From positions 62,001 through 126,000 of the forward strand of contig NZ_JAIZEN010000003.1 in the NCBI RefSeq assembly GCF_024189295.1: 64,000 nucleotides of DNA. Reading direction: 5' to 3'. The translations under genes were made by a program, and so were the position numbers. The DNA comes from Halobacillus sp. A1. GTDB taxonomy: Bacteria > Bacillota > Bacilli > Bacillales > Halobacillaceae. This document shows positions 45,234 through 55,184 of this stretch, in pieces (positions within the stretch are counted from its first letter, which is position 1; each line of letters opens with the position of its first letter). Below the pieces are notes generated by a model, which saw nothing but the letters and a program-made list of their open reading frames with translations, was not told the DNA's origin and searched no databases.

Positions 45234-45358
45234 GGGGTGGTTGGGAAGCTACTCGCTTTCCTGTGGGGGAAGTGGCGAGCTTCCTCGGGCTTTTCAGCCC
45301 TGTGGGATCTCGCCTACATCCTTCTCCCACGGGAGTCTCCCAGCTTCCCAACCACCCC
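45234..45358 (+). repeat. structured element B, copy 2
   Basis: 125 bp with the same perfect 17 bp ends as copy 1 (GGGGTGGTTGGGAAGCT at 45234). Inner helix GGCGAG (45274-45279) with CTCGCC (45309-45314); apical hairpin GGGCT-TTTC-AGCCC (45287-45300). Differences from copy 1 fall mainly in the apical loop. Confidence 0.8.
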
Positions 45359-45768
45359 CGTGCGAAATGGAATGAACGAACCCTCCTGGCACTGGAAAAG
45401 ACTTCTGATCTCTCAACAAAGCTGCGTATTCCGAGCTCTAGCGATTAGCGACTAACGATTTTTGTAAGTCAAGATCGAGTCACTATGGTCTTCTTGTTTC
45501 CTTTATCTCTGGCAGCTCATTCCAGTTCATACGCCGCTGGACGAAGCGCTTTCGCATTTAAAAAGGAGCATCGCAGTTCTCATTCCTCCCTGCGAAGTAA
45601 GCGATAAAAAACGCTTTTACTCAGAAGAAGTGTTTTTCATCCCTCTGTTCTTTCGGATTAAGAGCTTTATAGCAAGGTTTTGCAGCCTGAGACACTTGGA
45701 CCGAGAAACTGCGTACTAACAGAATTGTTTGCTTTTGTTGAAGCGGTTTCGAGATACTTATATGGCAA

Positions 45769-45890
45769 AGGGGCGGAGGGAAACGGTGAGACTCCTGGGG
45801 GAGGAGCGGGACAGGTGAGACCCCGGAGAGCGAAGCTCGAGGAGGCTCAGCGCCCGCCCCCCGGAAAGCGATCCGTTTCCCGGAGCCCCT
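45769..45890 (-). repeat. structured element A, copy 2
   Basis: About 122 bp. Ends AGGGGCGGAGGGAAACGG (45769-45786) and CCGTTTCCCGGAGCCCCT (45873-45890) pair with a few mismatches. The core from GAGACCCCGGAGAGCGAAG to GGAGGCTC is the reverse complement of copy 1. The GGTGAG helix has one mismatch (CTCAGC). Confidence 0.72.
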
Positions 45891-45963
45891 AGATTCTCAT
45901 TATGTCTCGAAACTGAGTCTTCCACTAAAGGGAGCTATAGTTTAACTAGATATTTTAACAAAC

Positions 45964-46000
45964 AAAAGCGCTTGGATTTTAATATCCAAGCGTTTTGTAT
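45964..46000. terminator. orphan hairpin next to the repeat island
   Basis: AAAAgCGCTTGGAT pairs with ATCCAAGCGTTTT (one extra base) around TTTAAT. No gene ends directly before it. If the repeat island is transcribed, this could end that transcript. Confidence 0.6.
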
Positions 46001-46119
46001 TTTACACTGCTATTTTTAGTCTAAACAAACTTCGTTTTAGCAGGATAATTAAGTGTTTTTTACATTTTTCTCAAAAGTATCAGAACTAACTAATTGGAGG
46101 GGTTTTTTTATGTGTTTGT

Positions 46120-46148
46120 GTATATTGTGTCGTATTTGTATAAAACTA
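46120..46148 (+). promoter_or_regulatory. candidate sigma-G promoter for sleB
   Basis: GTATA (46120-46124), 17 bases and AAAACTA (46142-46148), compared with the sigma-G pattern GHATR-N17/18-CATNHTA: -35 fits fully, -10 at 5 of 7. sleB-ypeB is a forespore operon in B. subtilis. Confidence 0.4.
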
Positions 46149-46187
46149 CCTCTATAAATACAGGAATGGGTCAGGAGTGTAAATGAA

Positions 46188-46940
46188 ATGGTTTTGAGAA
46201 AAATCACAATGGCTTCTTTACTTTTCGCTCTATTAATATTACCAGTACCAAATATGGAGGACCAGGGAAAGGTTCACGCTTTCAGTGATCAAGTCATCCA
46301 GCATGGGGCAGTTGGACAAGATGTTATAGAATTGCAAGCTCGACTGAAACATTTGGGTTTTTACAGTAAAAAGGTTGATGGAGTTTTCGGCTGGAGTACC
46401 TATTGGGCTGTGCGGAATTTTCAATATGAATTCGGAATGGAAATTGATGGATTAGTCGGTCAGCAGGTTAAAAACAAATTAGTAAAAGCATCGAAGGGGT
46501 ATGAGCAGGCATTACCGAAAAACGAAGGCAGTAACGAGCAGAGTGCTCCTTCTGAACCTACAGCAGTCAATGTTCCGGGAGGTTATTCTCAAAACGATAT
46601 TAAATTGATGGCTAATGCAGTTTATGGCGAAGCGCGAGGAGAACCTTATGAAGGGCAAGTGGCTGTAGCAGCGGTCATCTTGAATCGTTTAGAAAGCGCC
46701 ACTTTTCCAAACTCGGTTTCAGGAGTTATTTTTGAACCACTGGCATTTACAGCAGTAGCTGATGGGCAAATTTGGCTTACACCGAACGATAAGGCAGAGG
46801 AAGCAGTTCTTGATGCTATCAATGGATGGGACCCTTCAGGGAATGCCACATACTATTTTAACCCGAACACGGCAACTTCAAGCTGGATCTGGTCCAGACC
46901 ACAAATCAAGCGAATAGGGAAACATATTTTTTGTAAATAG
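46188..46940 (+). CDS. sleB: spore cortex-lytic enzyme SleB
   Basis: A 250-residue exported germination enzyme: hydrophobic N-terminal signal, a peptidoglycan-binding domain (residues about 38-98, AVGQDVIELQARLKHLGFY), a Ser/Glu linker, then the SleB lytic transglycosylase domain with catalytic Glu148 in VYGEARGEPYEG. It degrades muramic-lactam cortex peptidoglycan during germination. ATG 46188 is ten bases after GGAG. ypeB follows 11 bases downstream, the conserved forespore operon whose products depend on each other for stability. Confidence 0.95.
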   Translation: MVLRKITMASLLFALLILPVPNMEDQGKVHAFSDQVIQHGAVGQDVIELQARLKHLGFYSKKVDGVFGWSTYWAVRNFQYEFGMEIDGLVGQQVKNKLVKASKGYEQALPKNEGSNEQSAPSEPTAVNVPGGYSQNDIKLMANAVYGEARGEPYEGQVAVAAVILNRLESATFPNSVSGVIFEPLAFTAVADGQIWLTPNDKAEEAVLDAINGWDPSGNATYYFNPNTATSSWIWSRPQIKRIGKHIFCK

Positions 46941-46951
46941 GAGGTAAAGTT

Positions 46952-48286
46952 ATGTTTCGTTGGATTACGATTTCATTATTGACTATAACAGTAATCGGGC
47001 TTGGAGCATTTGGCTATAAAGAACATCAGGAAAAGACAGCTGTTCTTCTCCAGGCAGAAAACAGCTATCAACGAGCTTTCCATGAATTGACATCTGATGT
47101 CGATACGTTACACGATAAAATCGGTGCGACTTTGGCCATGAATTCTAGAAAACAGCTGTCTCCTCAATTGGCTGAAATCTGGAGAATAACTTCCGAAGCC
47201 AGCTCTGATGTAGGTCAGTTACCGCTGACGCTCCTTCCATTTAATAAAACGGAACAATTCTTATATGATATAGGAGACTTTGCCTATAATACGGCGATCC
47301 GTGATTTAGATGATGAGCCGCTGACAGAAAAAGAAGTTGCAGGACTTGAAGAACTTTACAAGCAATCGGGAGATATCCGTAACGAATTACGTAAAGTTCA
47401 AAATGTTGTACTGAAAGATAATTTGAGGTGGATGGATGTTGAATTAGCTCTCGCGACTAAGGATGAGACAGCAGACAACACAATCATTAATGGGTTTAAA
47501 ACGGTTGAGAAATCAATGGACGGGTTTCAACAGACCAACATGGAAACCGGGATGTCCTCGAGCCCTGAAAAACAGGATTTCTCTCATTTGGGGGGAGAAA
47601 AAATCTCGGAAAAAGAAGCCATCAATATTGCTAAAGAATGGTTTGGGGATGTCGATGATTCAAAATTCACCGTTACTCAATCGGGAAAAGGCGCTGATGT
47701 TCCTACCGTTACCGCTTCTTACAATGAAGATGGAAAAAATGGTTACATGGACATGTCGAGACAAGGCGGGTATCCTTTTATGATCATGATCAATCGTGAT
47801 ATAAAGGAAGCTGAGATAGGTTTATCAGAGGCCGCTTCTAAAGCCGAAAGTTACGTGAATAAGCTGAATTTAGACAATATGCAGCTCGTTGAAAGCAGTC
47901 AGTACGATAAGGTTGGGGTGTTCCGGTTCGTTTATGTGAAAGATGATATTCGCTACTATCCTAATTCAGTTCAAGTCAAGGTGGCATTAGACAATGGAGA
48001 TTTACTAGGACTTGAAGCGATCGAATATTTCAGTCATCCAGATGACAATGTGAATAAAGAGCCAGGTTTGTCAGAAACAGAGGCCAAGGAAATGGTCAAT
48101 CCTGGACTTGAAATACAAGATAACCATTTAGCAGTCATTGAAGATGAAGGGGGAGAACCTACTCTTTGTTTTGAATTTTTAACGACTAAAGGTGATGAAA
48201 CATACCGTATTTTCATCAATGCCGATAACGGTAACGAAGAAAAAGTGGAAACGATGCGGACAAGTGAACAGAAATTTGATGCTTAA
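46952..48286 (+). CDS. ypeB: germination protein YpeB
   Basis: A 444-residue membrane-anchored protein: one N-terminal span (residues about 4-22), a helical region to about residue 200, then tandem PepSY/YPEB-type domains (EKEAINIAKEWFG; SEAASKAESYVNKL; SETEAKEMV). YpeB protects and localises SleB in the dormant spore. ATG 46952 follows AGGAGG and the gene is closed by a terminator. Length is close to the Bacillus proteins. Confidence 0.95.
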   Translation: MFRWITISLLTITVIGLGAFGYKEHQEKTAVLLQAENSYQRAFHELTSDVDTLHDKIGATLAMNSRKQLSPQLAEIWRITSEASSDVGQLPLTLLPFNKTEQFLYDIGDFAYNTAIRDLDDEPLTEKEVAGLEELYKQSGDIRNELRKVQNVVLKDNLRWMDVELALATKDETADNTIINGFKTVEKSMDGFQQTNMETGMSSSPEKQDFSHLGGEKISEKEAINIAKEWFGDVDDSKFTVTQSGKGADVPTVTASYNEDGKNGYMDMSRQGGYPFMIMINRDIKEAEIGLSEAASKAESYVNKLNLDNMQLVESSQYDKVGVFRFVYVKDDIRYYPNSVQVKVALDNGDLLGLEAIEYFSHPDDNVNKEPGLSETEAKEMVNPGLEIQDNHLAVIEDEGGEPTLCFEFLTTKGDETYRIFINADNGNEEKVETMRTSEQKFDA

Positions 48287-48295
48287 GCATATATT

Positions 48296-48325
48296 AAAGC
48301 TGCCTGAAAGGGCAGCTTTTTATCA
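48296..48325 (+). terminator. terminator after ypeB
   Basis: AAAGCTGCC (48296-48304) pairs with GGCAGCTTT (48311-48319), followed by T residues. Confidence 0.85.
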
Positions 48326-48413
48326 TTCTTTTGAACTATCCACTACCATTATTAAGTAATTTTTGAGATAATGTATTTGATGCTAAAGTCTCATAAATGA
48401 AAAGAGGATGGAT

Positions 48414-49079
48414 ATGCTGAAAGTAGGTACTTCCCTAACTTTAGAATTGAATAAAAGCGGTCAAGAGAAAATAGAACGCTTCAAGTGTAAGCTGGTAGAT
48501 TTCACCCAAGATTATGTGTACATAGATTATCCAGTAAAAATAGATACCCAAAAAACGGCTTTTTTCTTTGAAGGAACTCCATTCAATGCAAGCTTCGTTG
48601 GAGAAAATGAGGCTGTTTACTGGTTTAAAACAGAAGTTGCAGCCAGGAGAAAGATGAATATTCCTGTGCTAGTACTTACTTTTCCAGGAAATAAGGAATT
48701 GATTAAAATACAAAGAAGACAATATGTTCGTATCGACACAACTATCGACATAGCTGTCAAAGAAAAGGAAAATCCTGATAAACACTTCACAACGATCAGT
48801 AGAGATTTGAGTGGAGGAGGGGTATCTGTTCTTCTTCCTTCCGGTCACTCCATGGCGCAAGGAACATTAGTTAACTTAACATTGGTACTTGCATTGAATT
48901 CTGGTGAACACCATTATGTGGACGTTACAGGAGCGGTTGTCCGGACGGATGAGACTAAAGTACAACAGAGGGAGACAACTTCTATTAAGTTTGTGGATAT
49001 TCAAGAAAAGCATCGACAAATCATCATCCGATATTGCTTTGAACAGCAGATGCTTCTAAGGAAAAGTAAACAGCAATAG
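48414..49079 (+). CDS. motI: c-di-GMP-responsive flagellar brake MotI (YpfA, PilZ domain)
   Basis: A 221-residue protein with an N-terminal YcgR-like domain (residues 1-90) and a C-terminal PilZ domain. The c-di-GMP-binding residues are present: RRQYVR (RxxxR) and DLSGGG (D/NxSxxG). In B. subtilis MotI (DgrA/YpfA) binds c-di-GMP and disengages the flagellar stator MotA. ATG 48414 lies 6 bases after AGAGG; the ATG at 48408 would overlap the ribosome site. Order sleB-ypeB-ypfA-cmk matches B. subtilis. Confidence 0.93.
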   Translation: MLKVGTSLTLELNKSGQEKIERFKCKLVDFTQDYVYIDYPVKIDTQKTAFFFEGTPFNASFVGENEAVYWFKTEVAARRKMNIPVLVLTFPGNKELIKIQRRQYVRIDTTIDIAVKEKENPDKHFTTISRDLSGGGVSVLLPSGHSMAQGTLVNLTLVLALNSGEHHYVDVTGAVVRTDETKVQQRETTSIKFVDIQEKHRQIIIRYCFEQQMLLRKSKQQ

Positions 49080-49243
49080 TATTTATATGGATTTCAAGCT
49101 GCAATTTATGTTATTCTTTACGAGTATAACTAATGTTAATTGAGGTACATAAGCACGTTGAATAACGTATAAACAAAGCGCGCTTTCTATCCAGGTGGTG
49201 CGTTTTCGTGTGTAGTACTGCATTAAAATGGAGGAAGAACCTA

Positions 49244-49942
49244 ATGACACGTGATCTAGCAGTAGCGATTGACGGCCCCGCAGCAGCAGGTAAGAGTACT
49301 GTCGCTAAGAGAGTGGCTGAAAAATTATCTTATATATATGTGGACACAGGTGCCATGTATCGTGCGTTGACTTTTAAAGCGATTGAAAACAGCGTAGACC
49401 TTGAAAATGAAGATCTACTTTCAGATTTATTGAAACATACAAAAATTGAACTTGTTCAAGAACATGATGGACAACATGTATTTTTAGATGACAAAGATGT
49501 AACTAACGAAATACGTACGAATGAAGTAACTTCAAACGTTTCATATGTCGCTAAACATGCAAGAGTACGAAAAATCATGGTTGAGCGCCAGCAGAAACTT
49601 GTAGAGAAACGTGGAATCGTGATGGACGGGAGAGACATCGGAACCCATGTCATACCGGATGCCGAAGTGAAGATATTCATGATTGCTTCCGTAAAGGAAA
49701 GAGCGGAACGCAGACATAAAGAAAATGTAGACAAAGGATTTCACTCTGATATTGAGGAATTGATGGAAGATATTAGAAAAAGGGATGAGATCGATTCGAA
49801 AAGGACGGCCTCTCCTCTCGTGAAAGCTGAAGATGCCGTTGAGCTTGATACCACTTCACTTACCATTGAAGAAGTTGTCGATCAAATCATTGCTATCGTA
49901 AATCAAAAACAAATGGGAGGTGATGAGAATGGATTTATATAA
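49244..49942 (+). CDS. cmk: cytidylate kinase
   Basis: A 232-residue (d)CMP kinase with P-loop [10 protein letters not shown], the CMP-binding VDTGAMYRA block, and the [13 protein letters not shown] motif followed by the Arg-rich lid. It phosphorylates CMP and dCMP for nucleotide and phospholipid synthesis. ATG 49244 is 9 bases after GGAGG; the longer frame from 49208 lacks a site. It overlaps plsC by 14 bases. Confidence 0.96.
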   Translation: MTRDLAVAIDGPAAAGKSTVAKRVAEKLSYIYVDTGAMYRALTFKAIENSVDLENEDLLSDLLKHTKIELVQEHDGQHVFLDDKDVTNEIRTNEVTSNVSYVAKHARVRKIMVERQQKLVEKRGIVMDGRDIGTHVIPDAEVKIFMIASVKERAERRHKENVDKGFHSDIEELMEDIRKRDEIDSKRTASPLVKAEDAVELDTTSLTIEEVVDQIIAIVNQKQMGGDENGFI

Positions 49943-50519
49943 AGTCGGTAAAGCGCTGTGCTCTGTCATTTTTTATCCACTCTATCGAATTAAAGTAGTA
50001 GGGAAAGAAAACATTCCGAAAACGGGTCCTGTGATCATCTGTTCCAACCACATTTCTAATGTCGATCCCCCGGTGGTGGGTATCACAAACAGCCGGAACA
50101 TTTACTTTTTAGCAAAAGAAGAATTGTTTAAAAACAAGGTTATTGGGGGAATTCTTAAAAGAGTACACGCTTTTCCGATAAAGCGTGGAATGAGAGACCG
50201 TAACGCATTGAGAAAAGGATTGGATATTCTTAATGAAAACCACGCCTTAGGTCTGTTTCCTGAGGGCAGCAGGCAGAAGAATGGCGAGATCGGAAGAGGA
50301 TTAGCGGGAATAGGGTTCTTTGCCTTGCGCTCACAGGCCGCTGTAGTTCCATGTGCGATTATCGGTCCTTATCGCAAGTTTAAGCCTCTGAAGGTAGCCT
50401 ATGGGAAGCCTATCGACATCCAGTCTTATCGTGATGAGAAGGCTTCTGCTCAAGTGGTGACAGATTACATTATGGAAGAAATCAGACAATTGCATAAAAT
50501 CCATAGTGAAAAAGGTTAA
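49929..50519 (+). CDS. plsC: 1-acyl-sn-glycerol-3-phosphate acyltransferase
   Basis: A 196-residue membrane-associated acyltransferase of the PlsC family. The catalytic H-x4-D motif is NHISNVD (His41, Asp46), and the substrate-binding FPEGSR motif follows. It makes phosphatidic acid from lysophosphatidate. ATG 49929 is 8 bases after GGAGG, and both site and start lie inside the end of cmk, so translation is probably coupled. The cmk-plsC-ypfD order is conserved. Confidence 0.94.
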   Translation: MDLYKVGKALCSVIFYPLYRIKVVGKENIPKTGPVIICSNHISNVDPPVVGITNSRNIYFLAKEELFKNKVIGGILKRVHAFPIKRGMRDRNALRKGLDILNENHALGLFPEGSRQKNGEIGRGLAGIGFFALRSQAAVVPCAIIGPYRKFKPLKVAYGKPIDIQSYRDEKASAQVVTDYIMEEIRQLHKIHSEKG

Positions 50520-50610
50520 ACACTTGACAAACCGCTATAAATATTAGAAGTTAGACAAAAGGGCATTTCTGTAATTAGGTTGTGTCGGAAATTGAAGGAG
50601 GTAGCTTGGT

Positions 50611-51756
50611 ATGGATGAAATGAACCATGAAGTATCAGGGATGAAAGAATTTTCTGCAGGGGATATCGTGACTGGTAAAGTCGTGAAAATCGAAGAAAAA
50701 CAAGTCCTTGTAGATGTTGGATATAAAGTTGAAGGCATTGTACCTATTAGTGAATTATCCAGTCTGCATGTAGAAAAAGCTTCCGACGTGGTAAATGAAG
50801 GTGACGAACTTACTCTGCAAGTCAAAAAAGTCGAAGATGATGAAATCGTATTATCGAAGCGAGCTGTAGACGCTGACCAGGCGTGGCAGGATCTTGAAGC
50901 TAAGTTTGAAAGCGGTGAAATTTTCGAAGCAGAAGTTAAAGATGTGGTCAAGGGCGGACTGGTAGTTGATATCGGTTTGCGCGGTTTCATTCCAGCTTCC
51001 TTAGTTGAAACTTATTACGTAGAGGATTTCGAGGAGTACAAAGGTAAAAGCCTCAGCCTGAAAGTAGTAGAATTAGACCGTGACCAAAACCGTGTCATCC
51101 TTTCCCACAGAGCTGTAGTTGAAGCGGAAGAATCAACGAAGAAACAAGAGGTTCTTCAATCGCTTGAGGAAGGACAGGTTATTGAAGGTACTGTGCAGCG
51201 TCTTACAGATTTCGGTGCTTTCGTAAACCTTGGCGGAATCGATGGTCTTGTGCATATTTCCCAGCTTTCTCACGAGCACGTAGAGAAGGCTTCTGATGTA
51301 GTGGAAGAAGGACAGACGATCAATGTAAAGGTGCTCTCAGTCGACCGTGATAACGAGAGAATCTCATTATCTCTTAAGGCTACACAGCCTGGACCGTGGC
51401 ATGATCTCTCCAGCAGAGTGAAGAGCGGCGAAGTGGTTGAAGGTACTGTAAGACGTCTTGTCAGTTTCGGAGCATTTGTAGAAGTGTTCCCTGGTGTAGA
51501 AGGTCTCGTTCACATTTCTCAAATTTCCAACCGTCACATTGGAACTCCTGGTGAGGTTCTGGAAGAAGGAGAAACCGTCAGTGTGAAAATTCTTGATGTT
51601 GACGAAAATGCTAAAAGGCTTTCATTGAGTATGAAAGAATTGGAGCGTGATCAAGCTCGTGAAGAAGTGAAGCAATACGAAAAGAAGGAAGACGACAACT
51701 CTGGCTTTTCATTGAGTGATATGATCGGTGACCAGTTAGATAAATATAAGAAGTAA
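50611..51756 (+). CDS. ypfD: S1 RNA-binding domain protein YpfD (RpsA-like)
   Basis: A 381-residue protein with four consecutive S1 domains starting near residues 15, 100, 184 and 270; each has the pattern G-x-V-x-G-x-V and ends in ISL or ILS. It is the Gram-positive short version of ribosomal protein S1. Its role in translation in Bacillus is dispensable. ATG 50611 follows AAGGAGG. The C-terminus is acidic and flexible. It precedes fni closely. Confidence 0.93.
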   Translation: MDEMNHEVSGMKEFSAGDIVTGKVVKIEEKQVLVDVGYKVEGIVPISELSSLHVEKASDVVNEGDELTLQVKKVEDDEIVLSKRAVDADQAWQDLEAKFESGEIFEAEVKDVVKGGLVVDIGLRGFIPASLVETYYVEDFEEYKGKSLSLKVVELDRDQNRVILSHRAVVEAEESTKKQEVLQSLEEGQVIEGTVQRLTDFGAFVNLGGIDGLVHISQLSHEHVEKASDVVEEGQTINVKVLSVDRDNERISLSLKATQPGPWHDLSSRVKSGEVVEGTVRRLVSFGAFVEVFPGVEGLVHISQISNRHIGTPGEVLEEGETVSVKILDVDENAKRLSLSMKELERDQAREEVKQYEKKEDDNSGFSLSDMIGDQLDKYKK

Positions 51757-51771
51757 TAGGCGGTGATGGGT

Positions 51772-52806
51772 TTGTCCCGATCTGAGAGAAAGCTCGATCA
51801 TATCCGTCATGCCCTCGGTCATGAACGCGATGTCTACAACCATTTTGATGACATCGACATCGTTCATCAAAGTTTGACAGAGTTAAATTTTGACCAACTT
51901 CATTTAAGAACGAACTTAGGAGAACTTCAATTAAGTTCTCCTATTTTTGTAAATGCAATGACTGGCGGTGGAGGGCAGCGGACTTTAGAAATCAATAAAA
52001 ACCTTGCAAAAGCTGCAGCGGAGTCCGGAATCGGTATGGCTGTGGGTTCTCAAATGGCGGCGATAAGAGATCCTCATGAACGGCCAAGTTATGAAATTGT
52101 TCGTAAAGAGAATCCGGAAGGCATTGTTTTTGCAAATGTCGGCAGTGAAGCTGATTATGAGCAGGCTCAAATGGCTATTGATATGATCCGGGCTGATGCA
52201 CTGCAAATTCATGTAAATACGTTGCAGGAGTTGATTATGCCTGAGGGCGATCGAGACTTCAGAGAACGACTTCATAATATCGAATCCATCTGTCGTAAAG
52301 TTGAAGTTCCAGTGATCGTTAAAGAAGTAGGATATGGCATGTCAAAGGAAACTATAAAACAACTTTATGATTTAGGGGTAAGTTATATGGATGTGGGCGG
52401 TAGAGGCGGTACGAATTTTTCTAAAGTGGAAAATATGCGCCGTGAAAAGCCCTTTGCTTCATTTGATAATTGGGGAATACCTACTCCGATTTCACTTCTT
52501 GAATCGCGTGAGTTGGTTGAACAATTAAACATTCATATCATAGGGTCAGGCGGCATCCGCAACGGATTAGACGGCGCTAAAGCTATAGCCCTTGGCGCAA
52601 ATTGTTTTGGTATGGCAGGAAGTCTGTTGAGAGTTCTTGTAGAGAAAGGGTATGAGGAATTAGCAAGCGAGATTCAGCACATACACAAAGAAATAAAAAT
52701 GGTCATGATGCTGACAAATAGTCAAAGTGTTTCTGAATTGCGGAAAAAGCCTTTCGTCGTACACGGAGAATCAAAAACTTGGCTGGACCAAAGAGCTGAT
52801 CAATAA
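51772..52806 (+). CDS. fni: type 2 isopentenyl-diphosphate isomerase (FMN)
   Basis: A 344-residue FMN/NADPH-dependent isomerase that interconverts IPP and DMAPP. Family motifs: SRSERKLDHI at the start, NAMTGGGGQRT, GSQMAA, QIHVNTLQELIMPEGDR, VKEVGYGMS, GGRGGTNF and GSGGIRNGLDGAKAIALGA. I prefer TTG 51772 (N-terminus LSRSERK aligns with MTRAERK of B. subtilis Fni, and AGGCGG is 7-8 bases upstream) over ATG 51766 or GTG 51763. It supplies precursors for HepS/HepT and menaquinone made at the other end of this cluster. Confidence 0.93.
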   Translation: MSRSERKLDHIRHALGHERDVYNHFDDIDIVHQSLTELNFDQLHLRTNLGELQLSSPIFVNAMTGGGGQRTLEINKNLAKAAAESGIGMAVGSQMAAIRDPHERPSYEIVRKENPEGIVFANVGSEADYEQAQMAIDMIRADALQIHVNTLQELIMPEGDRDFRERLHNIESICRKVEVPVIVKEVGYGMSKETIKQLYDLGVSYMDVGGRGGTNFSKVENMRREKPFASFDNWGIPTPISLLESRELVEQLNIHIIGSGGIRNGLDGAKAIALGANCFGMAGSLLRVLVEKGYEELASEIQHIHKEIKMVMMLTNSQSVSELRKKPFVVHGESKTWLDQRADQ

Positions 52807-52913
52807 GATGAGCTCTATTTTTATTTGCGGATTTAAATTAAGTGATGCTCAACCAGGCTTCCTGTTTAAGAAAAAGATCATTCAGCCATAATGAATGATA
52901 AGGGAGAGATACT

Positions 52914-53510
52914 ATGGCTGGTACTTACTATTGGTTTGCTTGGGCGGCTTTTATCATGAGCTTTTTCTTTTTGAATTCTCGTTCCGTTTATAAAGATGGT
53001 TTGATTATTTTTTTATTGATTCAAATGATTTCGTTCACTTTTCTTATGAAGCCGTACGAAAATATGACTATGTTCCTCTGCTTGGAAGCTTGTTTCGGTA
53101 TTTATTTTTGGTCAGAAAGAAAGCAATCTGTTATAGGGCACTTATGGGCTGTCCTATTCGTTGTTTTATGGTCTCTGATCCATATTCTACTGCTGACAAA
53201 TCCGGTATGGTATCTATTTCCTGGAGCGACTGCAGGCCTTGTTCTCCTGATGTATATCATACATGTGTTTCACGTTTCTTTAAATCGACAAATTGGACTC
53301 TGGATTTTAATGAATACACTAGGAATTCTTTTAGTGAATAGCTTGAGGCATCCGCTGGGGATTGATAATTTTGTCGATCTGATGTCGCTTCACACCTCTC
53401 TCATTAAAGGAATTATCATCCTCATGGTATTAGAAGGTGTACAATATGTGAGGCGCTCAACATATAAAATCAGACGTAAGAAACGCAGACAAGTATTAAG
53501 TGGTTTATAA
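52914..53510 (+). CDS. yphA: membrane protein YphA
   Basis: A 198-residue integral membrane protein with about six spans and a strongly basic C-terminus (YKIRRKKRRQ). Size and position between fni and der match B. subtilis YphA, which has no known function. ATG 52914 follows AAGGGAGAG. A large imperfect hairpin with a T run follows. Confidence 0.82.
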   Translation: MAGTYYWFAWAAFIMSFFFLNSRSVYKDGLIIFLLIQMISFTFLMKPYENMTMFLCLEACFGIYFWSERKQSVIGHLWAVLFVVLWSLIHILLLTNPVWYLFPGATAGLVLLMYIIHVFHVSLNRQIGLWILMNTLGILLVNSLRHPLGIDNFVDLMSLHTSLIKGIIILMVLEGVQYVRRSTYKIRRKKRRQVLSGL

Positions 53511-53851
53511 TCTTAAGTCGATAAATTAGTAATTGTATATTAGAGTCTAATTTGCTAATATAATTAAGTTAGGCTATTTCTGCTATTCTATTGGAAGCAG
53601 GGCTCTTAAAGCCTCCATAGAACAGCAGTATTTTTTTGTGTGACTCAGAAAAGTTTGGAATTGATGAGTCTGCTGTGACGGTGGGATTACCTTTACTCTA
53701 CACAATAGAAGAGTGTGGATAGAAAACCGTTTGTTTTCGGTGATGGAGGAATCAAGTCTCCACGCCATAATGTAACAGAGCCTTTATATAATTATGTTTA
53801 AAAAAATCAATAACAAAAATAATTCAGGATGTAAGAAAGGATGACCCTTTC
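53511..53851. other. intergenic region upstream of der
   Basis: 341 bases with the yphA terminator and an AT-rich leader. A 61-codon minus frame (53583-53768) is a shadow of the hairpin region. No other structure is evident. Confidence 0.5.
53580..53640 (+). terminator. terminator after yphA
   Basis: CTGCT-TTCTAT and GCAGGGCT pair with AGCCTC and ATAGAACAGCAG in a long imperfect stem ending in TATTTTTTT. Confidence 0.7.
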
Positions 53852-55162
53852 ATGAGAAAATCAGTAGTAGCAATCGTAGGGCGCCCGAATGTTGGGAAGT
53901 CTACAATTTTTAATCGTTTAGTGGGTGATCGTATCTCTATCGTAGAAGATACCCCTGGGGTGACGAGGGATAGAATTTATGCGGAAGCCGAATGGTTGAC
54001 GACCACTTTTAACGTGATTGATACAGGAGGTATTGAATTAGGCGATGAGCCACTGCTTGTACAAATGAGAGCCCAAGCCCAGGTGGCTATCGATGAGGCT
54101 GATGTCATCATATTCATGGTAAATGGACGCGATGGCATCACCGGGGCGGATGAAGAGGTGGCGAAGATCCTCTTCAAATCCAATAAGCCAGTTGTACTTG
54201 CCGTAAATAAAGTGGATAACCCTGAAATGAGGGAAACCATTTATGAATTCTATTCTTTAGGGTTTGGTGAACCCTATCCTATTTCAGGTACCCATGGTCT
54301 AGGGCTTGGGGACCTGCTTGACGCAGCGGTCGAATATTTTCCGGAGAAGACGACGGAGCCAATTGATGACGATACCATTCGCTTTAGTTTGATAGGAAGA
54401 CCGAATGTTGGTAAATCATCTTTAGTCAACAGTCTGCTCGGTCAAGAACGAGTGATTGTCAGCAGTATTGCAGGAACTACAAGAGATGCTATCGATACAC
54501 CTTTTACCAAAGACGATCGCGATTTCGTCATCATCGATACTGCTGGCATGAGAAAACGCGGTAAGGTGTATGAATCAACTGAAAGATACAGCATTATGCG
54601 AGCTTTGAAAGCTATAGAACGTTCAGATGTCGTTCTAAGCTTGATTGATGCTGAGACAGGCATTCAGGAGCAGGATAAAAAGATTGCTGGTTACGCCCAT
54701 GAGGCAGGTAAAGCTGTAATTATCGTTGTTAACAAGTGGGACACGGTGGATTCTAATGAAAAGGCTATGAAAGAGTTCGAAGATGACGTGCGGTCGAACT
54801 TCCGATTCTTAGATTACGCTCCGATCGCCTTCTTATCTGCTAAAACGAAGAAACGGACGCACACCTTGCTCCCTAAAGTAATTGAAGCTAGCGAAAATCA
54901 TGCAAGAAGAGTTCAATCCAGTGTTCTCAACGAAGTGATCATGGACGCTTTGGCTATGAACCCGACACCTTCAATTAAAGGACAAAAGTTAAAAATCTTC
55001 TATGCGACTCAAGTAGCGGTTAAACCTCCTACATTTGTGGTATTTGTTAATGAACCAGAGTTGATGCACTTCACGTACGAACGATTCCTTGAAAACCGAA
55101 TTCGTGAAGCGTTTGGCTTTGAAGGGACACCTATCAAGATTATTGCCAGAAAACGAAGTTAA
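53852..55162 (+). CDS. der: ribosome-biogenesis GTPase Der (EngA)
   Basis: A 436-residue protein with two tandem GTPase domains (G1 motifs GRPNVGKST near residue 10 and GRPNVGKSS near residue 183, with DTGG/DTAG and NKVD/NKWD motifs) and a C-terminal KH-like domain. It is essential for 50S subunit maturation. ATG 53852 follows AAAGGATG. gpsA starts 22 bases downstream, and the der-gpsA order is conserved. Confidence 0.97.
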   Translation: MRKSVVAIVGRPNVGKSTIFNRLVGDRISIVEDTPGVTRDRIYAEAEWLTTTFNVIDTGGIELGDEPLLVQMRAQAQVAIDEADVIIFMVNGRDGITGADEEVAKILFKSNKPVVLAVNKVDNPEMRETIYEFYSLGFGEPYPISGTHGLGLGDLLDAAVEYFPEKTTEPIDDDTIRFSLIGRPNVGKSSLVNSLLGQERVIVSSIAGTTRDAIDTPFTKDDRDFVIIDTAGMRKRGKVYESTERYSIMRALKAIERSDVVLSLIDAETGIQEQDKKIAGYAHEAGKAVIIVVNKWDTVDSNEKAMKEFEDDVRSNFRFLDYAPIAFLSAKTKKRTHTLLPKVIEASENHARRVQSSVLNEVIMDALAMNPTPSIKGQKLKIFYATQVAVKPPTFVVFVNEPELMHFTYERFLENRIREAFGFEGTPIKIIARKRS

Positions 55163-55184
55163 GTTTGAAAGGAGAATGACTTGT

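Larger units (their letters stand above)
45154..45946 (-). repeat. composite repeat block 2 (inverted partner of 21994-22835)
   Basis: Starts GATTGTTCTTAAAC and TGGCAGGATA, carries element B forward, then the shared CATACGCCGCTGGACGAAG stretch, then element A reversed, and ends TCCACTAAAGGGAGC. Each landmark is the reverse complement of one in block 1, in reverse order. Confidence 0.75.
44882..46187. other. 1.3 kb gene-free island at a synteny junction
   Basis: Contains the yktC terminator, the composite repeat block 45154-45946 with elements B and A, a second hairpin at 45964-46000 and the sleB upstream region. Left of it lies the B. subtilis ykt cluster, right of it the sleB-ypeB-cmk cluster; these are far apart in B. 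subtilis. Frames crossing the repeats (45215-45448, 45680-45892) are translations of inverted-repeat DNA. Confidence 0.7.

Noticed and set aside
45680-45892. Frames at 45215-45448 and 45680-45892
   Set aside because: Translations of elements B and A; low-complexity Gly/Arg/Pro-rich peptides without ribosome sites.
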